This document shows positions 21,024 to 33,000 of a stretch of 64,000 nucleotides of DNA, piece after piece. The notes beneath the pieces are model-generated. The model was not told where the DNA came from. It searched no databases and saw nothing but the letters and a program-made list of their open reading frames with translations. Source of the stretch: Cyclospora cayetanensis. Its lineage: Eukaryota; Apicomplexa; Conoidasida; Eucoccidiorida; Eimeriidae. How positions within the stretch are numbered: position 1 is the first letter of the stretch; the number at the start of each line of letters is the position of its first letter. The position numbers were made by a program, and so were the translations under genes. Location of the stretch: NCBI RefSeq assembly GCF_002999335.1, contig NW_020312059.1, forward strand, positions 124,001-188,000. The letters are read 5' to 3'.

Positions 21024-23591
21024 ATGCAGCCTCAGGCCCCTTTTGCAAGGCCTTCCCCCTCACAAGCCCAGCCTAATGGGGCGTTGGGTGGCACCGGCCA
21101 GAAAGATGGGGGCCCTAGGCCAGTGCGACAAAACATGTTCCGCACGGCGGTGAGTTATTGATGGATATAGAAACTCTTGGATGTTTCCTGAGTGTTTCTC
21201 GAGGGAGTCGTATTCCCAGCACGTGTTTAGCGACACAACTGTTCCTGGTGGTGTGGCCATTCCATCTTGCATAAGGGGCTGTCTACAAACGACCTCTGGT
21301 GAGTCCTGGTTCGAGGACGAAAGAAGAAGCCACTGGTCAGTGTTGTGGTACTTAGGGGGTTCTTTCTTTATGGCTTGTCTTAGGATGTGACTCAAACCAA
21401 GGGCAACGAGTTTGAGGACTATTTCCTGAAGCGCGATCTGCTGAAGGGAATATTTGAAAAGGGGTTTGAAAAGCCATCGCCGATTCAGGAGGAAGCGATT
21501 CCTGTGGCGCTCTCTGGCCGAAACATTCTGGCACGAGCTAAAAATGGAACGGGGAAGACTGCCGCTTTTGCAATCCCTGTGCTTGAGAAATGCCAAATAA
21601 ACAAACGAGCAATCCAGGGTAAGCGCGGTGATTTGTGTGCACATGGGGCGAATACGTAGCTACAGCGAAGGGTGGTGTTCGTGGTTTGTGGTGTAGGTTC
21701 CAATGCAGCACGTTGTACTGATTTGTGCATTTCCGTCAGGGTTGATCCTTGTCCCCACCCGCGAACTTGCTCTTCAGACGAGCGCTGTGGTAAAGGAACT
21801 TGGCAAATACTTGAACGTGCAGTGCATGGTTTCGACTGGTGGCACCAGCTTGAGAGACGACATTATGCGTTTGCACAGCACAGTTCATGTACTGGTGGGC
21901 ACTCCAGGGAGGATCCTCGATCTGGCCAACAAGGACGTGGCGGATTTGCGGCAGTGCCATATCGTTGTTTTGGACGAGGCGGACAAACTACTTTCCCCCG
22001 AGTTTCAGCCGATTGTGGAGAAACTGATCGAGTTTATTCCCATGCAGAGACAGATTCTGATGTTCTCTGCAACCTTCCCTGTGACAGTGAAGGACTTCAA
22101 GTGTAAATACCTTGCAGATGCTCATGAAATAAATCTCATGGAGGAGCTCACCCTCAAGGGTGTCACCCAGTATTACGCTTTCGTGGAGGAGCGCCAGAAA
22201 GTTCATTGTCTGAATACACTTTTTGCAAAGGCAAGTCCCTGCAGCTGGCGCGTGCATCTTTTTGTGTTAAATGCATTCTTTTGGGCTCCTTTGCTATGAC
22301 ATTGTTGAGTTTCCACGTTCTGTTTCTCTTAGGTTTCATGCGAACTCAACGTTATTTTAGCGTGTTTGGATGTGTTTAGCCGTTATGTTATTTTGGCATA
22401 GTTTGTTTACAACAGATCGATTCGGAAAGAGCAAAGCAAGAACTTCAGTGGGCTTCCGCCCTGTTTCTTTTTTGTAGTCTTGCTCTGTTTTACTTCTGTT
22501 CCTGTGCGTTTCAGCTTCAGATAAACCAGGCGATCATTTTCTGCAACAGTGTGACTCGCGTTGAGTTGTTAGCAAAGAAGATCACCGAATTGGGTTTTAC
22601 GTGTTTCTACATTCATGCACGAATGCTACAGTCTCATCGCAACAGAGTGTTTCATGATTTCAGGAACGGCGCATGCCGCTGCCTGGTGTCTTCAGACTTG
22701 TTTACCAGAGGCATTGATATTCAGTCTGTTAATGTTGTAATTAATTTTGATTTTCCTCAAAACTCGGAAACATACTTGCACAGAATAGGAAGGTCTGGTC
22801 GGTTTGGACACCTGGGATTGGCGGTGAACCTCGTGACGTATGACGACCGATTCAATCTCCACAGGTTAGCCTTTCATCGTGCGTAAACGCATTCATAATG
22901 GCGGCATCTCTCGTCACTTTTTCGCTCCTGTGAGCGCACGTAATGTTTCGTGCATCGCGTCTTAACATAAAAGGAAGTCGTAAATTTGAGAATTGTGGAC
23001 TGGAAGTGGCAGCTCCTGCTGCTCGCGCTAAGAGTACTGAGCTAGTTGCAAGAACACGCATCATATGCTTGGTCGTCTTGGATTAGTGTGCGCGCCTTGG
23101 CGTGAACAAAGTAATAAAAAATCATCATGTAAAATTTTTTTTTAGTTGCAGCGGGTTCCTTGTGCCGCTTGAGGGGAGCATGGCGCTTGTGCTCGTCTTT
23201 ACATTAAAACCCATGTGCATCGTCGTGCCAGTGTAAATATCATTCATGCCCTCTTCCTGTGAAGCAGATGTCGCTTGGAGTTGGCATGTGTAGCACCTGG
23301 TGCAACCACTCGTTGCTTTTGTGATGTCTCCCGCTTGTCCATTTGATTGGATGCGACATCCTTCGCTCAGTAGAAACAGATGGTTTATGTCCCATACAAA
23401 TTGGGATAACCCCCGTGGTCATGATGCCTGCAATCTGAAACGTGTAGTGCCTTTTAAGATCCTGTTTGTTCTGTAGCGTGGTTAAGAAATTTCTCGATTT
23501 CCGAGTGGCCTTGTCTTTCAGGATCGAGCACGAGCTGGGGACTGAAATCAAGCCCATACCCAGTCACATCGACCCCGAGACATACACATAG
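21024..23591 (+). CDS. DEAD-box RNA helicase, DDX6/Dhh1 (DOZI) type
   Basis: This is an ATP-dependent RNA helicase of the DDX6/Dhh1 group, which represses translation and promotes decapping in cytoplasmic RNP granules; the Plasmodium member, DOZI, stores silent mRNAs in female gametocytes. Five exons join in phase (21024-21149, 21384-21618, 21740-22230, 22515-22864, 23522-23591) to give 423 residues, the usual length. Visible motifs are the Q motif region [11 protein letters not shown] (72-82), motif I AKNGTGKT (94-101), PTREL, TPGR, DEAD (199-202), SAT (230-232), FCNS, RGIDIQ and [10 protein letters not shown]. The AKNGTGKT and [12 protein letters not shown] forms are typical of this group. 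The ending is SHIDPETYT. Intron 3 uses a GC donor (AAG|GCAAGT), forced by the conserved junction FAK-LQINQ. Identification is firm. Confidence 0.97.
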
Positions 23592-24927
23592 GAAGGAGGG
23601 AGCTGTTGCGTGGGAAGGCGAAGGAGATGGAGGGGATCAATGAGTTATTAAGTATCTGGGCTCAGGTGCAGACTTGATGCTGTTCCGGTGACTCATGGAT
23701 TAGGGAGGAGGTATAGACCAACTGCGCCGGTGCACGCTTGATCTCCGATTGCAGCCCTGCGGTTTGAAACACTTATCACTGCCATGTGCCACTATCTGCT
23801 AGGCTAAGCCATGCTGGGTTCTGCCAAGCCGGCTTAGTAACCAGGAGAAGTCAATTCTTTCGGGGCATTCCGGCGGGGGAGGGTCTACCCAAATAGAGGC
23901 CGTGTCTATATATACATTGGCTGTTTCATCTACCAGCCTCTAGATATTTTAGCAAAATCCTTTTAATTACCTCCTTTGCAGCCCCTTTTGGTGGGTAGTG
24001 AGACTGCTATTAGCTAGGCATTTGGTGCTGGATTTGTCTAATCTCACTCAGTGACTGTTGTCCATTTTAATTTTAGCCCCTCCCTAACCCATACAACTTA
24101 CATGGCACACGCGAGCAGTAGATACAATTGACTGTTGAACGAATCTCATGGGAATGGCACATTTAGTCAGCAATGTAAACTAACAACGTGTAGAGCTGAA
24201 GATCGGGTATGCCATTATCCAAGCTTCATATTCAAGGTTGTTCATGACTCTAAAACCGAGGGAAGACCCATTGTTCCAACCTTGTGACTTCCTTCTATCT
24301 TAGCAACGCTATTATATGTCCGCTCTACTTTAGGTACGTGCCTCCAACGCGCAGAGACTGGAAAAGCCTGCGTAGTTGGTCTTGTATATCCCACAGCTAT
24401 GCTGAATATGTAGCGTGTATATAGTGGCAGCTTGAATCTTCATTACGTTTCTAGGGGCACTCATGTGTAGTGGTATACAAAAATACTACCACTGTTGTGT
24501 ATCATGCGCGATTTCATCTCCTTACTACTGCCTTGATGTGTGTTTTTGGGCCTCGAAGCCCAATGATGCTAGATGATGTTAAAAGCGCGCATTTCGCCAC
24601 AACTGTGATTTGATCAGTTCTACCCGTAAGCCGACCGTCGGTCATGGGTGTTTTACACAAAAACCAGTGATTATTAGGTGGACGATTATTTTCTTCGGCG
24701 CGTATTAAAGTACAAGGTCACAACGTATCGTGGCGCCGAGCTGACCACCGCTAAATCAGTCAAAAACCTAGCGAACGGGACACCTGTTCTCTGCAGAATA
24801 GAACAGAGGTTGAATTGAGGCATTTATGCCCAGAAGACTACCTCTAAGCGGACCGAACCCCTATTTAAAAAGCAGCGCTTCACGCGGGCTGAATTCTAAA
24901 GTTTACACAATGCGCAGGCCATAACTG
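23592..24927. other. Convergent intergenic region
   Basis: This lies between the 3' ends of the helicase gene (forward) and the GTPase gene (reverse). No coding frame, repeat family or RNA gene was recognised. Confidence 0.6.
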
Positions 24928-27900
24928 CTACTTCTTCACCAAGTACTTGCGCGAAAGCTTTGTCGCTGCCAGATGCTGCGAACAAATCAGACCGCAGGAG
25001 ACGATGCGCGGACAGTTACCGCTGCATTTCTACACTACAGACATATCTATTTCCCGCGTTTCTGCGCACTTTCGTATGCCATGTTGCACCTCTGTACGAT
25101 GATATAGACTGACACAGATCCAGTATCCTGTTTGCATATTTTATTATGCTTACCTGATGCGGCCCCAGTCTCTTCCATTTTAAAGCTTCTGCCTTGGTGA
25201 GCTTTGCGCCGGGTTTCGGCATTGCTGTGGTGCGTAGCACGAGACGTACAGGAATGCCGTTAAGCCCGAATTCCTCCCTTATTGCATTGATCAGCTGTCG
25301 CTTGTAGTGAGTCGGGAAGTGCGCATAGACATTAGACCAAGCCACAAATGTTGGCGGCTTTGCCTGTGTCTGTGTGATGTACTTTACTTGACACTGAGAC
25401 CCTAGTCTCCAGGGTGGCGGCCAGCGGGCAGTGTAATCCTGCAGCCACTCATTGAGTACTCCTGTTGGCACACGACTGCACCAAGGCTTATACACAGAGC
25501 GTGCCTTATTGAGCAGGGAGTTGAGGTTTTGTGATTGTTTCGAAGAAGTGAACACCACGGGGCAGGCCTTTAGGTGGCCCAGTCCCGTTTGCAGCCGCTC
25601 TAGTATCAGTGATCGCACATAGTCCTTGTTGTTGTCCTCAACTAAGTCCCACTTAGTAACGCACACCAGCATGCAACGGCCCTCCTTCTCCGTTGCCAGG
25701 TTTGCTAGAGACAAGTCATGAGAGCTAATCTGTCCTGTCGCTTGTATCCGAGAAGCGTCGAGACACAGTATACACACGTCAGCCGAACGGATGTTACGCA
25801 TTGTTTGCAGGGACGCCTGCTGCAGCAGATCGTCCCCCCGCATCTTCCAGCCTCTAGTGACCCCGGCGGTGTCGGTCAACACCATTTTCTGCTTTTTGAA
25901 ACAAAAGTTGATGCAGACAGAGTCGGTGGTGGTGCCTGGAGTGGCGCTGGCCGTCAGGCGGTTCTCCTTCAGGATGGAATTGATAAGGCTTGATTTCCCC
26001 GCATTTGGACGCCCAATAAATGTCAGTCGTATTGGTTCCTCGATCGTCGCATTGAGATCCCTGACTCCATCCGCTTTAAACAAATTCTCCGCCACTTGGT
26101 CCAAGCACTCCGGGGGTGCCTCAGGGCATTCTGCAGGACCAGCAGACGCTTCGGCTTCAAGTTCGGCACTGGGCCACAACTCGCTGTTGCCTTGGTGAGT
26201 GTGCGTGTCCGGCATCTCTTGCTCCTGTGGCATAAAGCACAGAGAATACGGCACTGTGCCAGTCAACGCAGGATGAGCAGAAGGGCGCGTCTTTCTCCTT
26301 TGGCTGGACAATTTACCCCCTCGCGTGCTGGCTCTTTTGTTGGGTCCAGAAACAGCCCCTCTTCTGTTTCCTCTTGTGCCGTCTTTTCTTTTGTTTCGCA
26401 CGTAACCTTCTTCAGTGACCAGGGCAGATGCGGAAACCCCTGGGGAGCTTCGTTGTGCGCCAGAGCTGGATGTTCACCCCGACCGTACCGTCGAGCCAAG
26501 CCCTCAAGCCAGGCCTCCGCTGCTGCACTTCCCCCAGGAGGTCCTTCCCGCGGGCTCTGCAAGGGTAAGAAGAAGAAGTCAATATGAGGGGGGGCAGCAT
26601 CTGCAAGTGGCAACACTGGCTCCGGTTTGACTGCACTAATGTGGCGACTCCTGTTTATGGCCATCTATGCGCCTGTTGCTGCGTTCGTATGATGTTAGAG
26701 AAGCACGCAAAGTCTTAGATCAAAGCAATACTGCCTACTGAAGCATTTTCACTACTTCATCTTACGCCCCAACTCTAAAACGTATAGGTCAGGGCAAAAC
26801 GGGATTCTGTGCTGTGGTGGGGCACTTGCAGTGGAATATCGGGTGACTTTCGCTGCCTCACCGCTGCATATCCCGTTAAAGCCGTCCCGTCCTGCTGCTC
26901 TGGAGCTGCGGAGAGGCAGCGGTGTCGTTCTTGCTGTTCTTTAATGGCTGATAGTACTCTCTCGTGCAAGGCATCGAGGCCCTGATACCCACCACAGGAG
27001 ACATGAGAGGCACAATAAACGGGATGCAAAGGAGGCAGCCGTACATCAGACATGCAAATGAAGGTGCACTTGGGAGGACACAAAAAGAAGCACTATGGAG
27101 GCGGAAATATGGATGGAACCATAGAGTGGTTTCCTGCCACAGCTAGCCTCTTCCCCAAGTTGCCGCAGCGTTTTCACATAGGCCATCCTTAAGCGTCCAG
27201 TCCAAGGCTGTCCCCCTAAAACTGTTGCATGGCATTCCGTTGGGAGCGTCTCGCTCTGCTTGCCACCCATGCCTGTGGTGAAAGCGCACCTGGTTTGTCC
27301 TGGTGGAGACTAATACGGGGTGGCCTAGCTGCAAGTCATAGACGTCAGCCATGCAGTCGGCCACGCCAGTTCCCTCTGCCTTGCTCAACACAAGTATTAT
27401 TTCCGGGGGCCACCTCCTGCAACCGTTGAGTGTGGTATCTGGATGCTTATGTGTCTTTGGTGCTTCAGCTTCCGCTGCCTGCCGCTTCTCTAAAAGGCTC
27501 CGCAGTCGCCTCGCAAAAAGTTCATCTGTCGGTGTGACGCCTTCCTTGGCATCAACCAAAAACATAATTAAGTCGGCGTCTTCAAGCGCTTGTGACACCT
27601 GCATGAGAGCCAAGGTGAGTATGCAACAGCAGGTTAGTCAGTACTGCTTCGGCTACACCGCTGCAGTGGCACGTGCCAAACACAGTAATTCATAAAACTC
27701 TGCATATCACAATATATACAGATACATGTTTTAACATACGAACAAATCCGAAACTAAATATCTGGATTAATGGCATTGGGGAGCCGGCCGCTGCGTGGAT
27801 TGGTGAGTACCTGCTGGTTGGTCTGCTGCAAAGTAGAACTGTTTTTATCTTCAAATTCAGCCTCATAGCCTGCGGTGTCTACCAGCAGTACTTGTAGACC

Positions 27901-28359
27901 TCTCCACGAACAAAGGGCTTCCCTGCGGTCCCTTGTGGTGCCGGGTTCAGGGCCTACCAGGGCCAAGTGCTGCTGCTTATTCATTGGCAAAGCTGAGCTG
28001 TTTGCAGTAAGGAACCAATTGAACAGACTGCTCTTCCCCACATTGCAGCGGCCTACTACTGTTACACGACTGAATGAGTTGGTTGACAGAGAAGAGAGAC
28101 ATTTTGTGCCGAATTTCGCCGCAACGCTGTGTTGAAAGGGGGGTGAGCAGCATTTGAAAGCTACTCGTGGGTTTGGCAAGAACATTGAGAGTGCCGCTAT
28201 CTCTGCAGAAGGAACGCAAGCATGAGTAATTGAGAACCAGCTGTTCCAGATTTTGCGTTGTGCGGTGTGTATGTGCACGCGGGGGCACCACTTCGTGGGC
28301 TGTAGAGGGCAAACAGAATTCCCCCGCGGAACTGTGAGAAGACCAGCCAACCCCCACAT
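24928..28359 (-). CDS. Der/EngA-like double-GTPase, probably organellar
   Basis: This resembles bacterial Der (EngA), a tandem GTPase that helps assemble the large ribosomal subunit. Six exons join in phase: 28359-27811, 27598-27290, 26981-26826, 26556-26407, 26224-25154 and 24975-24928, giving about 760 residues (Der is about 450-500). The first G domain has GRCNVGKS (103-110), PGTTRDR and DTAGY (161-165), but LSKAEG (254-259) where Der normally has NKxDG. The second has GRPNAGKS (459-466), PGTTTD, DTAG (506-509) and TKWD (578-581). The C-terminal KH-like part includes SNVYAHFPTHYKRQLIN and GIPVRLVLR. About 100 residues precede the first domain and could carry targeting information. An in-frame stop lies just upstream of the ATG. 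The limits of the intron at 26406-26225 are less certain. Apicoplast or mitochondrial location is inference. Confidence 0.92.
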
Positions 28360-30064
28360 TCTTCCGCTAGATTATGGCCTCCATCAGACAGGTAGCAGGG
28401 GAACAAGTGACACAGCTTTTTACTCAGACACTTGGAGCTTGTCTGGTGCCAAGCCATAGACCGCAGATTGGGACGCACTAGCTGCGTCAGCAAGCACCAC
28501 GCATCTCGTATTGATGGGAAAGCAGATCATATAGAGGGGAAAATGGCGTGTTTCCTGTGTCAAGAAACAACGGAATCACTGTGCAACATATATCTCCAAG
28601 TGGGTGTGGGAACGTGCTGGATGCGGTGGGAGAATCGAGTATTGAAAGAGATACCCATGCTGAATTTTGGCCCAAGCGTCAAATAAGAAGATAGTAGAGC
28701 ATTGGACACTATGCAAATGTGGAAAAATTCTTTTTGAAAGCTTTTCTGCTTAGTTTTCATGAAGCCTCTGGGCTGGACAGCTCCTCCATCACTCGAATGG
28801 AGCTTCTTCTGCTCCTAAAGTACCTCGCACTTCTCGAAATTTGTGTACTACTCAACTATTCAGAACTGCTGTGTACTTTATTTCTGACCATTTTTGCTTT
28901 GTATCGTGTGGCAGTCCCATTTACATTGGTCTACATCCGATGATTCCATATGCATGTGCTTGAATACATGATGCCATATCTGATTTCTAGGAACACCTAA
29001 TTGGAAGGCTCCAGCACAAAGTCCTGCTCTCGACCGTTCACTTTCTCAGTTCGTTACCATTTAGCGTTGGTCGGTGGATGTTGTACTGCCTAATATTAAT
29101 TTGTTGCCTTGCTGAGCCTGTAGTGCTACAATGTAGGGCGTGGTGTTCCACCAAATCTCGTTTTGCGAATCAAAGCAGCGCAGAAGCACATAGAAAAGAC
29201 ATGCTGCTCTATGTGCACACAAAGGAATAATACGACCCAGGCATAGTATTTCGGCCTTTCCCCGGCTTTGTGCCTACCAAGCAACAAGTAGCCTTTTCTT
29301 CCCCCCATCACGGAGTTATCCACATTTCAAGAGCAAAATGACTCCTTGCACCAAATCAGTACGCTACAAAGCTTCCAGTGTATCAAACATCCAGCCAGTC
29401 ATTTAATGGTGGTCATTAAGTTGTATTGAGGGCATGTGCAAGAAGCGGTGAATCATAGAATTCGGGAAGTACGTTAAGCTTTGAAGTTCTTCCTGCTTTA
29501 ATTTTTTCTCCAATGTAACCAAGCTGTTGCAGTAGGGTGGTCCCCTATGGGACACCCTCCGGTGATATTAACAAGTTGAACCAACTAGGTAGCACTCAAA
29601 ATCAACCTATGAACAATATATGTATCCTCTTCTTAGCACACTTCATGCCAAAGAAGAATCTACCAAGGGCCACAAACATGGGATCTAAACTTTGTTTAGA
29701 CGGAATACATTTGTAAGGCTAAATGAATGCCGTGCGGGGTAGGGTGGTTGCTTGCTTCTCCTGTCCTGCCAAGTATTTCCTTGTCTGTTCCACCTGTTTG
29801 CCCATCACCTCGAAAGTGCAACCAATATGCAGGCGACCCATGAGAATCACCAGCGTACTGCCAAGTCGATTAAGTACAGGCATGCTCCCGCTGTTTAATC
29901 TGCTGGCCAGACTATGCTCCCATCTTTCCTTTTAAGAGTATGAATACTGTTACCTGCAGCTAGAGCAGGGGCAATGCCAAGAGACGAATTTGATCAAAAT
30001 ACAATTTACAATTAACAAAAACATTGGAGAATCTGGAATATTCTCTTTCACCCATTATTGTGCG
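28360..30064. other. Intergenic region
   Basis: No gene recognised. It should contain the promoter of the Der-like gene (first few hundred bases) and the 3' UTR of the Aurora-type kinase gene (last few hundred). Open frames near 28,719-28,943 and 29,126-29,323 look accidental. Confidence 0.5.
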
Positions 30065-33000
30065 CTAGTTGAATAATGATGTCGGGTTGCTCAAGAACTT
30101 TGGGCTGGTAGGGTTCTGTATTCCAACGACCACAGGCAGTCCAGGTATGACATTCTTCTCCATTCCATAAACACAGGGTTGCCGTTTTGCAAGGGGACTT
30201 GGGGTCTGCTTTGGTTGCTGCTGGGCCCAAGAGAGGAGTCCATTGGACGGAGGGCTGTAAAACCGTCTTCCTGGAGGAGAATCCGCCACTAAATCCACCA
30301 GGCGTTGCTTTTGCGTTGACGTAGGCTGAAAGGCCATGTGGAGCTGAGGTCGGGATCTGTCCCCCATTTGCAGTGTTTGATGTAAGCCACCTGCAGAGTA
30401 TTTCGGCAAGTGTGGGTAATGCAGATTTCCTGTAGAATCGCTGCTTGGAAGACTTTCAAACTGTTGCAACCTAGATAGACTGCTGGGGTGCACCATTTGC
30501 TCTAAACGCCACTGATGCGTACGTCCCGGCAGAGCAGGCCGCATCACCGCCACAGCTGGATGCCACTGAGAATGTTGACTTGGGCTGCTTGTCAAGCACG
30601 ACGGCCGCATGACGCTCAATCCACTTGTAGCCGTGGCCATGGATGGCCACGGCTTCTGGGTGTGGAATGGATCCAAATGGGCTACCCCTTGTGTTCTCCC
30701 ATGAGGCGTCAAAGTTGTGCCTTTGCAAATTTTCTGTACAAGCCCGAGATGGTTCGAACCAGGACCCATTCCCTGCTGGCCATGGCAGTCCTTCACTCCC
30801 CGATACAAGTCGCACGTGGCGGGTGCCTCCGGAGCCTTGTGGGGAGTTGACTGCATTCGCAGCACTGCACCACCAGACCCACAGCCTCGGGGCCTGGTGG
30901 AGGCGCTGCGCACTTTCTTAAGGCTTGGTAGTGCTGTGGCGTCGGTAGTACTAGCGGATGTTTGGATTACATCAGCGGACAATGATAGCGCAACAAGCTT
31001 TTGCTCTGCCGCTGACTTTGGCAGTGATTCCTGATCAAAGGTTGCACTAGCCGGCAGAGGGATGTTCAGAATGCTTGGTGCTAAGGATGCGTCCCTTCGA
31101 GAATGTGCTCCGGTGTGGAGTTCTGTTATCGGCACCTGACGAGGCCGATCATCTCTGGTCGTCGAATCGTCTCCTGGAGGGAGGAGCTTACATGAAATTG
31201 TTTCCTGCTGATCTGTAGCGCCATCAACAGTTGTGTGCAATGCGTGACATGTGTTCGCCTCGGTAGTCAAAGCACTCGCATCGCAGGTGTCTGCCGTCTC
31301 CGCGGCACTTTGTAAGTCAAAAGACTGGTCAAGAAGAGGAGTGTTGCGTCCCCTTTGCCTTTGCGCAGCGCAAGAAGGGCGCTTCAGTGGACTTTTCTTT
31401 GCGCTAGAGTTTGCAGGTGCGGTCTCTGCGCTTTCCGGATATCGCGAAGTCGGTAGCTGTCTGGCTGTGGCGCTGCCAAGGGCTTTGCTAGTGCTTCGAA
31501 TGGCTCTGGACTGGGTGGCACTTGTCGTCGGCTTGGGAAGCGTACGACGCCGTGGGTGGTGGTTGAGGGAGGCATAACCGTTTCTAACGATTGAAGTCCT
31601 TTTTCTCCCCATCCGCTCTGTGGATAGAGATATGAGCGACCGCTCACTGGGGAGACACTCGTGATACACACTGTTGGGGCCTCTCCGGCCGCTGAGAGGA
31701 GGCAGGTGTGTCCCTTTGTCTGTAAGTTGCATTTTAATGGGAACCACAGGGGACCTTATGGCATTCCTTGTAGCACTGCTCCTGCCTACTCCTTCGAACC
31801 CTTTGGCCGTTGAATGTTTGCCACATGCGCCAGCTGCCTCTGCTGCTATATGACAACGAGGATCATGATGGGGAGCACCGCTGTACAACAGCTCCGACGA
31901 GGGCCAGGGAGAGGCGATAGCAGGCAACAAAGCCTCTATGTCGACTGAAGGATCCCTCTGCAGCAGATGTAGCTGCAGCTCCTTCCACATGCGATGCACC
32001 CAGGGGTGCTGTGCAACATCTGTGGCACAGCAAGATTAAGAAGAGATGCATCGACATATATTAGTTCAGTCGCTTAAGCTTTTAATACAAAAAGGCACAG
32101 GAAAATATAGTTGTATGAAGAGATACACACCTTTGCCACGTGTACATGCGTATATATTTATGTATCTCTGCACGTACAACGGAGGTATAGCTACAAAAAT
32201 GGGTATAACTATTTGTGCTAGCATGCATGGGGGCTCGTATGCCTATATAAACGTAAGCGGATACGCAAGCATATTTCGTCATGTACGAAACACTAAGATA
32301 CGTGTTGAGCTGCATATTTATATACACGTGTTGGTGTACATATATGCATTGACTAAACGACCATTACGCATGGCAGCATTCATTCACATTCATGGACAAA
32401 AAGTCTGTATTCGAGGGTGTTTGTGTGTATTCGTACCAATTAGTGGTAATCTTTCACTTGGGTCGTATTTTAACAGTTTCCTGATTAGATCAGCGGCGTC
32501 ACTGCTCACGTGCTGAGGACATATCAAGACCGCTCGAATCCACAGAAAAAACTCCTGGCCACATATCTTCAGACACCCAGAGTCCGAACAAGCAACATTG
32601 CGACATCAAAAGCAGTCAGCTTTCAAAAGGCACAGGCGCCCATTAAACACAGAAAATTCCAAAATACCAGCAGCGTTAACCAGCGATTGCAACCTGTCAG
32701 TCAAATGTCAATCTGTGTGCTTCACGGATAGTTTGCCCATCGTTGGGAGTAGCAGAAGTTCAACAATCTAAAGGATAAGCTTACGCAAGGCATTCTGATG
32801 TCCACAGTGACAATTCGCTGCACTAGCTCGAAATGCCGCGTCGACTGGAAGGGTGGCCGCCCGTCTAGCAACTCATAAAGCAGTACCCCTGCATGCACAC
32901 GAAATACAATAGAAGGCAAGTGCTCACTGAGAACAAACACAGTGATTTGGATTAAAGACGGAGGCAGTGCTGATAAACATTAGGGACGAGCCACAGTAAA

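Noticed and set aside
25791..26587. Overlapping forward frames opposite the GTPase gene
   Set aside because: They mirror a gene with clear GTPase motifs on the other strand and have no domain or splice support.
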